Origin: Ailurus styani
Taxonomy: Eukaryota > Chordata > Mammalia > Carnivora > Ailuridae
Reading direction: 5' to 3'
NCBI GenBank assembly: GCA_002007465.1
Contig: LNAC01000066.1
Span: forward strand, 224,381 to 288,380
DNA: 64,000 nt
The number at the start of each line of letters is the position of its first letter. Within the stretch, counting starts at the first letter, position 1. Position numbers and translations under genes: made by a program. The notes under the pieces are model-generated. The model ran no database searches. It was not told the origin of the DNA and saw only the letters and a program-made list of their open reading frames with translations. Shown here in pieces: positions 45,700-57,640 of the stretch.

Positions 45700-46855
45700 C
45701 TCCAGCTTTCATACTCTCCTGGGCCTCCTTTAGCCACGTCAGCTGCTCCTTCTCAGTTTTCTTTGCCAGGTGCTCCTCTTCTCACCTCTTCTGCTGTGAT
45801 GCCCCAGGGATCAGTCTTTGGGCCCCTTCTGTTCATCTTCACTTGCTCCCTTGACTCCAACTGCCCACCTGGCCTCCCCACAGGATGGCTCACAGGTGTA
45901 GCCTATCCTTGCATTTCCTAAGGCTCTTCTGCTTCAGAAAAAGACAATTTCGGCTTCTAGAGGTTCAGATCCTCAAAATCTCAACGCCATCTTGATTCTT
46001 CTCTCAAGGTACAAGCCTAATCCATGGGGAAATTCTGTTGGCTCTTCTACCTTCAAAGGACCTTGATTGCTACCACCCTGGTCTACGCCAACACGATTAC
46101 TCCAGTCTAGATTACTGAAACAGCCTCCCGATCAGTCCCCCTGCTTCTAGCCTTGTCCCTCTATAGTCTACAGCAGGCAAAAAAGCCAGATTGTTAGTAT
46201 ACATATGTAGTCAGCTCACATCCCTGCTCTCGCATCTGCCCGTCTTCCAAAGGCTTCCGACAGCAATGAGAACAGAAGCCAAAGCCCTCACATGTTCGGC
46301 GAAGCCCTGCTCCCTGTCCCTTTACCTCCCAGACATGCGCTCTTCCCAGCCATGGTGGCCTTGTCGTTCTTCGAACACTCCAGGCACACCTAGCACCTCA
46401 CAGTTTGGCAACTGACTCTCATCTTTCTTGACAAGCATCCCCTCAGCCCTCCATCACTGAGATTCCTGTTCTATCATCCTTCCTTGCTTGAACCATCTCC
46501 TTCTGACTTGTGTGATGTGTCATTTTAAAAAAAAGATTTTATTTATTTGAGAGAGAGAGAGATTGAGAGAATGAGTGGGAAGAGGGGCAGAGGGAGAAGC
46601 ATGGAGCAGGGAGCCCGATGCAGGACTTGATCCCAGGACCCTGGGATCATGCCCTGAGCCGAAGGCAAGACGCTTAACTGACTGAGCCACCCACATGCCT
46701 GTGATATCTCATTTGATATAGGTTATTCATTTGTTTATGATCTCACTCCCCAAATGAGAATACCAGCTCCATGAGGGTATGGGGTTTTGTTGGTTTTGTG
46801 TATTGTTCACAGACTCCAGAAGTGCAGTGGACACTCAATAAATCCATTGAATAAA
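45700..46855 (+). repeat. LINE-2, sense, split by a SINE
   Basis: 'gatgccccagggatcagtct' then 'ttgggccccttctgttcatc', 'ctccagtctagattactgaa', 'acagcctcccgatcagtccc' and 'tgcttctagccttgtccctc' are L2 ORF sequence. The 3' end 'accagctccatgagggtatg' and 'agtggacactcaataaatcc' appears after the SINE at 46526-46700. About 1 kb of L2 remains and its reverse-transcriptase frame is broken throughout. Confidence 0.82.
46526..46700 (-). repeat. CAN-SINE, older type, antisense
   Basis: Tail complement 'aaaaaaagattttatttatt', GA tract, 'gatcccaggaccctgggatc' and head complement 'cgcttaactgactgagccac'. Target-site duplication gtgatgtgtcattt (46512-46525) and gtgatatctcattt (46701-46714), two mismatches, so older than the mustelid-type copies. 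Confidence 0.93.
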
Positions 46856-47488
46856 TGATCAAATGATACTTTTTTGGCATAAGAGAAGTTGGTACAAGTA
46901 GTCAAGGCCTTGTATACAAATAACACTAGAGTTCCTGTTCCTTTGATCTCCTTACCTACTCCCAGTCTGGGGAACATGCCTCTGTCCCAGAGGAGACTTC
47001 CTCAAAAAGCATCTTGGAGGAATCTAGAAGCTAGGAGCTAGGAGCTAACTGGTACACCTTAGCTCTGCTGTTCATAGGAGTGGCCTGTGGGGTCAGTCTG
47101 GGAAACTGACTGAATATAAATAACACTGAGGTGTGGCTAGACTCATTTCCCAAGGAAACAAATTATACATTAACTTTTCAACTTATTTGTAAATTGGGTA
47201 AAGCCTGCCCTTTAGCAAAGTGCTGTCAGGTGCCGTCTCTTGACAAGTCACCTTAGATACTGTCATGTTGTCAGGTTGGTCTGGTCAAGGTAAGAAGAAG
47301 CAAAATCAGTGGATTAGCAGCTACATGGTGATTAAGTGCCTGGGATTGCCAATTAAGTCTCCCTTTCTTCTGACTTGGGAAGAAAAATGATATTTTATGA
47401 TGTTACTAGATAATTTTCTCTTCAATAATCAGTTGTATATATAAAACCTGCCCTGCTCCTTTGAGAAATTTCTCCCATATATTAGATA
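46856..47488. other. Unassigned sequence
   Basis: No gene recognised. A small 7-bp tandem (gctagga, about 3 units) is at 47030-47047. Confidence 0.4.
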
Positions 47489-47527
47489 TAATAATAATTA
47501 TTATTATTGTTATTATTATTATTATTA
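47489..47527 (+). repeat. (ATT)n microsatellite
   Basis: ATAATAATAATTATTATTAT followed by GTTATTATTATTATTATTA. It abuts the tail side of an antisense SINE fragment and probably grew from its A/T-rich tail. Confidence 0.92.
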
Positions 47528-47612
47528 AATGGGCTTAACTCACGACCCTGAGATCAAGACCTGTGCTGAGATGGAGTCAGACGCTTTACTGACTGAACCA
47601 TCCAGGTGTCCT
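47528..47612 (-). repeat. CAN-SINE head fragment, antisense
   Basis: 'cacgaccctgagatcaagac' and 'ctgtgctgagatggagtcag' then 'acgctttactgactgaacca' and 'tccaggtgtcc' are the reverse complement of a CAN-SINE tRNA-like body. Subtype as at 50057. Confidence 0.82.
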
Positions 47613-47800
47613 TGGACATAAATAAGTTTTAAAGCAAACAAAAGTTCTTTTTTTTTATTGAGCAGATGTTAAAGAGACAGTAGAGAAAACGGCAGCACTA
47701 AGAAGGGCACTGTATCAGGTACCAGATATATTAAGCTTATCCTCTTGCTTAGACTTGTCCTAGCAGAATAAATTACAATGTAGTACTTTTGTGCGTTTGC
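47613..47800. other. Unassigned sequence
   Basis: No recognised feature. Confidence 0.35.
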
Positions 47801-47935
47801 TTATTCACTTATAAATTTAATCACCCAACGAATACTTAAGTGAATAAACATGACAGGTATCATTCTGATAATGAACAAAATAACTAACAAAATGCTCTAT
47901 CTTTATGGACCTTAAGAGTACAGTTTAGTAATGGA
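47801..47935 (-). repeat. L2 3' end, antisense
   Basis: 'aacgaatacttaagtgaata', 'atgacaggtatcattctgat' and 'ctatctttatggaccttaag' follow the reverse-complemented L2 3' end at high divergence. Confidence 0.45.
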
Positions 47936-49189
47936 TTTAATGACTTAGTCTCTGCCTTCTCACACAGAATTTGAGGCAACTATAATTCTACAATCGGTGA
48001 AAGTCTGATTGGACCTGTGAGAGTTCTTCACGATCACTGGGCATGCATCCTAGATTTGGAAGAAAAAAAGCTCTTCTGGCCTCTTTATTGAAACAAAGCC
48101 CTCTCCTCGTTTCCTTCCATCTACGTGATGGTGATGATCCATAAGAAGATGAGTGGCATCTGCGAGGACAGTCATCTGGTTCTGCGTACGTCAGAGAGGA
48201 CAGAGGCAGAGGAGCTGTGAAGAAGGCATCAGGGGAGCCCTGGGGTTTGCCTCGCTTGCGAAAGGGAACTGTATGGGCCTGATGCCCAGAGAGGCAACAT
48301 CCTCTACTCTAACCTGAAAATGTGATTTTTTTTCCTTCTTACTACTTTCCTCCTTCCCACTCTAAGTATTTCCTTCTCCTTCTCTAACTTATCTCCCCAA
48401 TTCATCAGAGAAGAACAAGAAACGAGGTAGGCAGAAATGCTATGCAGGTAGCTAGCTTCCAATCTGCCTAGTCACTAAGAACACCTCCAGCTTCGGCCAG
48501 CTAGGGTTTGCTCTGGTCACTGCCCAGTGCTAGCAGCTCTCACAGAAAGCTTGCCTACAGAACACCTACAAAGGTTCCTGCAGAAGTTCTCAAGGATCTT
48601 CTCCTTCGGGAGCACCCTAAATCTCTGGTTAGTGTCTGACATGGTCATGATGGAGGGCTGTAAGAATAAGCATGCTAAGGACTGTGAAATGCTCACTCTC
48701 TAGTTCTGTTCTCTCCATGGCAGTCTTTATTGTGACTTTATAATTAATACTGAACAGAAGGACATTAGGGGCAACCAGGCTCATGAGTCATGGCAAAGAA
48801 AAGGGTCCTATGAACAAAGAGTTTAAAAATGGAATTAAAGGAAAAGTGTCCATGTAACTTCTCTAACGTCAAAGCCAGATGAGACAAAACCACCCACAGG
48901 GCTTGCAAGTGGGTGGGTGCATAGAACATGCCAACCTGGCCTGTCTAAGGCTGCTGATGGGTCTAGGAGCATCAGTACAGCTGTTTGGCCACAATCCCTG
49001 GCTCCGCACAGGTCATCTGGCTGTGTAGCTATAACAATAAAGATGGCAAAAGGGAAATTAAGAGGTTAAACCTTTCTATCAAGGAAAGCTACCTACCGTC
49101 ACAGATGCATGATTCCCTTTGGCATTAAACATTGAGACGTCTTGGACCTAGCCTGGGTACCATCAATGTGTGTTTAATAGAAAAACTCC
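47936..49189. other. Unassigned sequence
   Basis: About 1.25 kb with no recognised gene or repeat. GC is slightly higher at 48050-48650. Confidence 0.4.
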
Positions 49190-49918
49190 TTTATTCACTC
49201 ATCCATTAATAAACTTTATTTGAAAACCTTCCACATCTCAGGTACTGGGCCATATAGAGGCAGCAGAAATACAAATAAGACATAATGCCTGCACTCAGGG
49301 TCTACTGGGCTAGAATGGTAGAGGAGATAGACAAAGCCAAGGGTAACAAAGAGTCAGGAGAGTCCATGTTACAGGTACCCCTGAGCTGAATCTAGTGTAT
49401 AAGGGAGAATCTGCAAATGGTCCAAGAGCAGGGTGATGACACGACCCATTTAGGAAACATACATCATAAGAAACTGTCCCACGTTTTCACAGACTGGCCA
49501 AAAAACAGGTGAAAAGAGGGCTGAGGGCACTGTGTGCTGTGCCAAAGAATTTGAACTTTTATACTGATGGACAGGAGGAACTATCTCACTGTTTGAAGCA
49601 GAGGACTGATCTGATCGCCTTTCCATATTGAGAAAAATTACTTGGGCAAATGTGGAGGGGGCAAGACTAGCAAGCCGCCCCAAAGAATAAACTAGGCGAC
49701 TGTCCCAAGTGACCAGCTCGTAGACTGAAGTGTCATTGGCTGAAATGGAACAAATGGGAAAAGAAAGGCATCCAAGAGCAGATGAGGCCAATTTTTGGCA
49801 TGTTAAGCTTGAGGTAGTGATGGCACTTTAGAAATATCGGCATCTAGAAAAAAAGTTCTACATGTAGGTACAGAGCTGAAGGGAGATGCATGTGGGAATC
49901 ATCAGCATATGGGTATTG
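49190..49918 (-). repeat. LINE-2, antisense
   Basis: Starts with reverse-complemented L2 3' end 'taaactttatttgaaaacct', 'ccacatctcaggtactgggc', 'gcctgcactcagggtctact' and ends in antisense ORF text 'tggcatgttaagcttgaggt' and 'ggaatcatcagcatatgggt'. Same strand as the L2 at 15381. A 113-codon minus frame (49450-49791) is L2-derived. Confidence 0.75.
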
Positions 49919-50056
49919 CTCAGTTAGAAACTTGACATCTCCGTGTAGACGATGGATTTCAAGAATGGTTAACTGTGGATTTTTTCCCCCTTCCGGGAGT
50001 ATTTACACCTAACAGTGATCTGATTGATCTCCGGACTACAATATTTCATTTGTTCT

Positions 50057-50183
50057 TGTTTTTATGTATGTATGTATGTATTTATTTAATTTTTTAGGTA
50101 AGGTCTATGACCAATGTGCAGCTTGAACTCATGACCCCAAGATCAAGTCTCATGCTCTACCAACTGAGCCAGCCAGGTACCCC
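50057..50183 (-). repeat. CAN-SINE, tRNA-Lys-like subtype, antisense
   Basis: (TATG)n/TTTATTT tail complement, then 'gcttgaactcatgaccccaa', 'gatcaagtctcatgctctac' and 'caactgagccagccaggtac'. Target-site duplication tcatttgttct at 50046-50056 and 50184-50194. The body keeps tRNA-Lys-like A and B boxes on the minus strand. Confidence 0.93.
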
Positions 50184-50194
50184 TCATTTGTTCT

Positions 50195-51202
50195 CCTAAC
50201 AAACTATTTACCAAGATATTTACAAAGAGTTTTGGCATATTTTTATCTCCGTATTACAACATGAATATTGGGAAATTTGAGATATAGGCAAGGGAAATAC
50301 CTGACTAATAGTAGCTGTTGCTAATTTGGCATAGGATTCTTTGCATAGTGATTTTTTTCCCACTTGGGAAACTAAAAGGCTGTCAGTAATAACTTCACTT
50401 TTAAGCTTAATTCCTATTTAACCTGAAAGTTTCTCTATCAAATCTGTGTCATGAATACCTGGTCTGAGTTTATGGAATATAGATCAATATAACCTCAGAC
50501 CTTCGTTCCAAACAATTTTGCCAAAATAAACTAACCCAAATGATTGACCCCACTGATAGAAGATATCATATTTTGAAAGATACCAGCATAAAATATAAGT
50601 ATTTCAAACTCAAGTTTGTTGATGAAATTAGAGCAGAAAAGTCTTATCAAGTCTCTGGAAACAGGGTCTGAGAACAATGAATCTAAGTCAGGAGAATCTG
50701 GTTCTCTCTACCCAGAGCTTCTACCGGTGCCCTGTGTGACCTTAGGCAAGGCTCTCCCACACACCCCCACCCCCGCCTCATTTTCTTCCTCCTATCACCA
50801 CGTGGGATTTTAAAAAGTATTTTATGCTCTTAGATGAAAGATACAAAGTACCACTTAAGTGGAAAGTCTGGGGCTTTTTACTCAGAATAGGTGTAAAGAC
50901 TCACCAGCACATAACTATCCCGCAGACAAAAACCTTATCTACTGGTTTTACTCCCTAGCTAACCCTTAAATCAACAAAGCCTAAGTCATGAGTTCCCAAA
51001 TGTTTCAATGTGAAAGAGGGGGGCTAAAGAAACCTAGTGAACTATCAAATCTTGTGAGTGATAAGCTGTTTAGTATCTATGGCCTGAGCCTTCTACAGAA
51101 TGCTCAAAAGTTATTGCTATTCCAATTCAGGAATGCTTGCAAATGAATTTATATTTTTTGTGCATGCTATTCACTTAGAAAAATATTAAGATGTTACTTT
51201 TT
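50195..51202. other. Unassigned sequence
   Basis: No recognised repeat or gene. A 65-codon plus frame at 50616-50813 has no family features. Confidence 0.4.
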
Positions 51203-52276
51203 CAGAGCAGTTTGTTTCACAACAAAACTGAGGATAAGGTACAGAGGTTTCCCATATACCCAGTTCCCCCACACATATAGTCTCTTCCATGATCAATATC
51301 CCCCACCAGAGTGGTACACTGGTTACAGCTGGTGAACCGACACCAACACATCATAACCAAAGTCCAGAGTTGACAGCAGACTCACTCTTGGTCTTGTATA
51401 TTCTATTTAGATAAAGGTATAATAATGCGTATGCATCACAATGGTATCATTTAGAGTATTTTCACTGCCCTAAAAACCCTATTCATCCCTCCTCTCTACT
51501 CGCAACCCCTGGCCTTTTTACTGTCTCCATTAATTTTACTTTTCCAGAATGTCATAGTTATAAACAAATAATACGTAGCCCTTTCAGATTGGTTTCCTTC
51601 ACTGAGTAACAGACATTTAAGATTCCTCCTGTCTTTTCACGGTTTGACAGCTCATTTCTTTTTAGCCCTGAATAATATTCCATTATCTGATATACCACAG
51701 TTTATCCATTCACCTACTGAAGGGCATCTCGGTTACTTCCAGATTATAGAAATTATTAATTAAGTGGCTATAAACACCGCTGTGCAGGTTTCTGTGTGCA
51801 CATAAGTAAATAATAAGGAATTTTTGTATTATGTACTCACACTTCACAATTGTTGGATCACATGTTACAAGTATGTTTAGTTTTGTAAGAAATCGTCAAA
51901 CTGTCCTCCAAAATGGTCATACCACTTTACATTCCCAGCAGCAATGAATGAGAATTTCTGTTGTTCCATGCCTTGCCCTCATCAGGTGTTGTTAGTGTTC
52001 TGGATTTTGGCCATTTTAATAGATATTTAGCGGTGTTTTGTGGCTGTTTTAATTTTTGCATTTCCCTGATGATATATGATGTGGAGCATCTTCTCATATG
52101 CAATTTGCCATTTGTGTATCTTCCTTGGTGAGGTGTCTTATAAAGATATTTGGCCTATTTTTTATTGGACTGTTTTCTTACTGTTGAGTTTTAAAAGCCC
52201 TCTGTATAATTTGGATAACAGTATTGTACCCAATGTATCTTTTGCAAATATTTTCTCCCATGAATTTGCATTTTAA
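51203..52276 (-). repeat. L1M (L1MA/L1MB-like) 3' half, antisense
   Basis: The plus strand follows reverse-complemented old L1 from the 3' UTR ('ccaccagagtggtacactgg', 'tttactgtctccattaattt', 'tccagaatgtcatagttata') into the ORF2 end ('agcaatgaatgagaatttct', 'gttctggattttggccattt' and 'gatatatgatgtggagcatc', ending 'gcaaatattttctcccatga'). It is 5'-truncated at about 52276, as usual for L1 insertions. No frame is intact. Confidence 0.88.
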
Positions 52277-53530
52277 TAATCACATGGTATCTACATATAT
52301 TTGAAAAATAGTGGTGTAACATGTGAGACCTAATTTTTCTCAGTGACAGGCAACCACGTGGTTTGCAATAAGAACAAGAAACTCCTGACATTAAATCTTA
52401 ACACGCACCCTATGCTGACGTTTTGTCAACTGGAGATTGGAAATACCTCCCAAGCTTCACAAAAACTTGGGCTTTACTATTTTCTATTTTATCCATGCAC
52501 TGCATCAATTAGAAGAAAAATCGCAGGCAAGAGGAATGTTAAAGTCCAGTATTTGAACACAAATTTCCAAGCAAGAAAATAGATCATATAGAGAGAAAGG
52601 AACAAAGTACCTCAAGATACAAATCATATAGAAAGAGACAGAAGCACAATGAATTGAGGTGAAGCTTCTATACTTCCCTCAAAGGGAATAAAAGTGTGTT
52701 TTTATATCAGTTTCCTTAAAGCCCTATAGAAATTGTAAGTCGTTAATCTTTGTAGGAGGAGAATATTAATTTCCAGGATCACAGAGGCATGGTGGTGGTA
52801 AGAGCTTTTGCCTCCCTATTAAGGGAATCAGGAATCTCACTTTCTTGTGGGGTCATGTCAGTCCTTGACACTATGTGTCATTCTGAGTCCAGACTTTCAG
52901 AAAATCTGCAACATCTAGAAGTGGGCAGACCTGCCCTGTCAACAGACGAAGAGGACACGGGTGATTATAGGTAACAACCGTTACCACTTATTGATCACTT
53001 CCAAGGAGCCAGGCATTGTTCCAGAACTTAGTATACGTCACCACCAAGCCTCACAGCACAACACACCTCTTTTCATCTCTATTTTTAGCAGGGGAGTCTC
53101 TGAAAGCACAGAGAACTAGGGAGAATTCTAGTTGGCCTGATTCCGAAGCCCCCTCCCTCACTATACCAACGCTGCCACCTAGGAAGAGACATGCACATAA
53201 AACTGGAGCAGTTTCCCCAGCGAGAGATGCTAAAATTATCTGTTCAGTACCCACCTGGCAAGTCCACCTTAGCATCACAGTTTTATGGCTTGGTTCTAGT
53301 TTAACGTCTATTTAGAAGCTACAAGCCACCCCTTTGGGCACTACTGATTTCACTAGTTAATAAATACACAATTCCTAAATTATCCGACATACTGCCTTTC
53401 CTTGTTTAACTTCTCTAACACCCATTTTGCAAAAACAAAAAACAACAAAAAAACTACGCAAGCGACTTACACACAAGCTATGCCATCTTCCACTTCTCCC
53501 CATTTTCTAGTAGTTTGAAAGCAATCTGCA
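52277..53530. other. Unassigned sequence
   Basis: No recognised gene or repeat. A CAAAAA-rich patch is at 53432-53453. A 99-codon plus frame at 53016-53315 has no family features. Confidence 0.4.
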
Positions 53531-53618
53531 ATCACTTTATTTTTATTTAAATTCAATTAATTGACATATAATGTATTATTAGTTTCAGAGGCAGAGGTCA
53601 GTGATTCATCAGTCTTTT

Positions 53619-53806
53619 TTTTTTTTTTTTTTTTTTAAAGTTTTTATNAGAGAGATCACAAGGAGGCAGAGAGGCAGGCAGAGAGAGAGGGGGAAGCAGG
53701 CTCCCCGCCGAGCAGGGAGCCCGATGCGGGCCTCGATCCCAGGACCCTGAGATCATGACCTGAGCCGAAAGCAGAGGCTTTAACCCACTGAGCCACCCAG
53801 GCGTCC
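53619..53806 (-). repeat. CAN-SINE, mustelid-type, antisense, in L1 3' UTR
   Basis: T-rich tail complement, 'agatcacaaggaggcagaga', 'cctcgatcccaggaccctga' and mustelid head complement 'gctttaacccactgagccac'. Target-site duplication tcatcagtctttt at 53606-53618 and 53807-53819. An N sits at 53648 just after the T tract. It inserted in the same orientation as the host L1. Confidence 0.95.
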
Positions 53807-54150
53807 TCATCAGTCTTTTATAATACCCAGTGCTCGTGATATCATGTGCCCTTAATAATGTCCATCACCCAGTTACCTCGTCCCCCCACTCCCCTCCAGC
53901 ACCCCTTAGTTTGTTTCCTACGATTAAGAGAGTTTCTTATGGTTTGTCTCCCTCTCTGGCTTTGTCTTATTTTTCCTTTCTTCCTTATGATCCTCTGTTT
54001 TATTTCTTAAATTCCACATTTGAGTGAGATAGTATGATACTTGTCTTTCTGACTGACTTATTTCACTTAGCATAATACCCCCTAGTTACATCCATGTCAT
54101 TGCAAATGGTAATATTTCATTTTTTTGATGACTGAGTAGTAGTATTCCAT

Positions 54151-54172
54151 GGTATATATATATATATATACC
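54151..54172. repeat. (TA)n perfect palindrome inside L1
   Basis: A 22-bp palindrome with ends GG and CC around nine TA steps, at the same ORF2 position as the (AC)n in the L1 at 38207. Confidence 0.9.
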
Positions 54173-55628
54173 ACATCTTCTTTATCCGTTCATCTGTCAA
54201 TGGACATCTGGGGTCTTTCCATAGTTTGCCTATTGTGGATATTGCTGCTATTAACACTGGCGTGCAGGCGCCCCTTCGGATCACTACATTTGTATCTTTG
54301 GGGTAAATACAAAGTAGAGCCAATTACTGGGTTGTAGGGTAGCTCTATTTTCAACTTTTGAGGAACCTCCATACTGTTTTCCAGAGTGGCTGTACCAGCC
54401 TGCATTCCCACCAACAGTGTAGGAGGGTTCCCCTTTCAATGCATCCTGGTCAACATTTGTTGTATCCCGACTTGTTAATTTTAGCCATTCTGACTGGTGT
54501 GAGATGATATCTCATTGTGGTCCTGATTTGTATTTCCCTGATGACCAGTGATGTTGAGCACTTTTTCATGTGTCTGTTGGCCATTTGGATATCTTCCTTG
54601 GAGAAATGTCTGTTTATATCTTCTGCCCATTTCTTGACTGCATTATTTCTTCTTTAGATGTTGATTTTGACAAGTTCTTTGAAGATTTTGGATACAAGCC
54701 CTTCATCTAGTAAGACATTTGCAAATATCTTCTCCCATTCTGTAGGCTGTCTTTTGATTTTGCCGACTTGTTTCCTTTGCTGTGCAAAAGCTTTTTATCT
54801 TGATGAACTCCCAACACCTCATTTTTGCCTTTGTTTCCCTTACCTTTGGAGACGTGTCTAGCAAGAAGTTGCTGTGGCCGAGGTTAAAGAGATTGCTTCC
54901 TGTGTTCTCCTCTGGGATTTTGATGGATTTCTGTCTCACACTTATGTCTTTCATCCATTTGAATCTATTTTTGTGTATGGTGTAAGGAAATGGCCCAGTT
55001 TCATTCTTTTGCATGTGGCTGTCCAATTTCCCCAATACCATTTGTTACAGAGACTGTCTTTTCTCCATTGGATATTCTTTCCTGCTTTGTCAAAGATTAA
55101 TTGACCATAGAGTTGAGGGTCCATTTCTGGGTTCTCCACTCCGTTCCATTGATCTATGGGTCTGTTTTTTGTGCTAGTACCATACCATCTTGATGATGAC
55201 AGCTTTGTAATAGAACTTGAAGTCCGGAATTGTGATGCCACCAGCTTTGGTTTTCTTTATCAACATTTCTTTGGCTATTAGGGGTCTTTCTGGTTCCATA
55301 CAAATTTTAGGATTATTTGTTCCAGCTCTGTGAAAAAAGTTGCTGGTATTTTGACAGGGATTGCATTGAATGTGTAGATTGCTCTAGGTAGCACAGACAT
55401 TTTCACAATATTTGTTCTTCCAATCCATGAGCATGGAACGTTTTTCCATTTCTTTGTGTCTTCCTCAATTTCTTTTATGAGTGTCCTATAGTTTTCTGAG
55501 TACAGATCTTTTGCCTCTTTGGTAGGTTTATTCCAAGGTGTCTTACCTTGGGTGCGATTGTAAATGGGACTGACTCCTTAATTTCTTTCTTCTGTCTCAT
55601 TGTTAGTGTGTACAGAAATGCAACTGAT

Positions 55629-55821
55629 GGGGCGCCTGGGTGACTCAGTGGGTTAAGCCTCTGCCTTCGGCTCAGGTCATGATCTCAGGGTCCTGGGATT
55701 GAGCTCCACATCGGGCTCTCTGCTCGGCGGGAAGCCTGCTTCCTCCTCTCTCTGCCTGCCTCTCTGCCTACTTGTGATCTCTCTGTGTCAAAGAAAATTA
55801 AAACAAAAAAATCTTAAAAAA
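55629..55821 (+). repeat. CAN-SINE, mustelid-type, sense, in L1 ORF2
   Basis: Head 'ggggcgcctgggtgactcag' with 'tgggttaagcctctgccttc', body 'tcatgatctcagggtcctgg', 'ctacttgtgatctctctgtg' and a tail altered to 'caaagaaaattaaaacaaaa' then 'aaatctta'. Target-site duplication aaatgcaactgat at 55616-55628 and 55822-55834. It is opposite to the host L1 and separates the RT from the C-terminal part of ORF2. Confidence 0.95.
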
Positions 55822-56859
55822 AAATGCAACTGATTTCTGTGCATTAATTTTATATTCTGCCATGTTGCTGAATTCCTGTATGAGTTCAAGCAATTCTTGG
55901 GTGAAGTCTTTTGGGTTTTCCAAATAGAGTATCATGTCATTTGCAAAGAGTGAGAGTTTGACTTCTTCTTTGCTCATTCGGATGCCTTTTATTTCTTTTT
56001 GTTGTCTGATAGCTGAGGCTAGGATTTCTAGTACTATGTTGAATAGCAGTGGTGAGAATGGACATCCCTGCTGTGTTCCTGACTTTAGGAGAAAATCTCT
56101 CCGTTTTTTCCCCATTGAGAAGGACAGTCACTGTGGGTTTTTCGTAGATGGCTTTTATGATATTGAGGTATGTTCCCTCTATCCCTACACTGTGAAGAGT
56201 TTTAATCAAGAAAGGATGCTGTACTTTGTCAAATGCTTTTTCTGCATCTATTGAGAGGATCAGATGGTTCTTAACCTTTCTTTTTATTAATGTAGTGTAT
56301 CATGTCAATTGATTTGTGGATGTTGAACCACCCTTGCAGCCCAGGAATAAATCCCACTTGGTCGTGGTGAATAATCCTTTTAGTGTACTGTTAGGTCCTG
56401 TTGGCTAGTATCTTGGGTGAGAATTCTGGCATCTGTGTTCATCAGGAATAGCGGTCTGTAATTCTCCTTTTTGGTAGGGTGTTGGTCTGGCTTTGGGATC
56501 AAGGTAATGCTGGCCTCATAGAAAGAGCTTGGAAGTGCTCCTTCCATTTCTTATTTTTTTGAAACAGCTTCAGAAGAACAGGTATTAATAGAATTCCCCT
56601 GGGAAACCATCCAGCCCTGGGCTCTTGTTTGTTGGGAGATTTTCGATTACTTCTTGAATTTCCTTGCCGGTTTTGGGTCTGCTCAGGTCTTCTCTTTCTT
56701 CCTGTTTCAGTCTGGTAGTTTATACAGCTCTAAGACTGCATCCATTTCTTCTAGATTGCTTAATTTGTTGGCATACAGTTGCTCATAATGTGTTCTTATA
56801 CTTGTTTGTATCTTTTCAGTTTGGTTGTGATCTTTCCTCTTTCATTCATGATTTTATTT

Positions 56860-57056
56860 ATTTTTTATTTTATTTTATTTATTTGTCAGAGACAGAGAGA
56901 GAGCATGAGTAGGCAGAATGGCAGGCAGAGGCAGAGGGAGAAGCAGGCTCCTCCCTGCTGAGCAAGGAGCCTGATGCGGGACTCGATCCCAGGAGCCTGG
57001 GATCATGACCTGAGCTGAAGGCAGCTGCTTAATCAACTGAGCCACCCAGGCACCCC
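56860..57056 (-). repeat. CAN-SINE, older caniform type, antisense, in L1 ORF2
   Basis: Tail complement 'attttttattttattttatt' then 'tatttgtcagagacagagag', 'actcgatcccaggagcctgg' and head complement 'gcttaatcaactgagccacc'. Target-site duplication tcatgattttattt at 56846-56859 and 57057-57070. It carries the older head, which suggests it entered the L1 before the mustelid-type copies. Confidence 0.95.
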
Positions 57057-57640
57057 TCATGATTTTATTTGGGTCCTGTTTTCTTTCTGATAAATCTGGC
57101 CAGGGGTTTATCCATCTTATTAATTCTTTCGAAGAATGAGCTCTTGGTTTCGTTGATCTGTTCTACTCTTCTTTTGGTTTCTATTTCATTGATTTCTGCT
57201 CCCATCTTTATTACCTCTCTTCTTCTGCTGGTTTTAGGCTCCATTTGTTGTTCTTTCTCCAGTTCCTTTAGGCTTAAGTTTAAGTCGTGTATTTGAGGCC
57301 TTTCTTGTTTCTTGAGAAAGACCTGTATTGCTGTGTACATTCCTCTTAGGACCACCTTTGCTGTGCCCCAAAGGTTTTGAACAATTGTATTTTCATTTTC
57401 ACTTGTTTCCATGAATTTTAATTCTTTCATTTCCTTGTTGAACCATTCATTCTTTAGTAGGATGCACTTAAGCCTCCAAGTATTTGAGTTCTTCCCCAAT
57501 TTCCTTTCATGATTGAGTTCCAGTTTCAAAGCATTGTGGTCCAAAAATATGAAGGGAATGATCTCAATCTTGTGGTACTGATTCAGACCTGATTGTGACC
57601 CAGGATGTGATCTATTCTGGAGAATGTTCCATGTGCACTT

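Noticed and set aside
50760..50780. C-rich cluster as a promoter
   Set aside because: Too short, and no neighbouring CpG enrichment, TATA-containing context or downstream gene.
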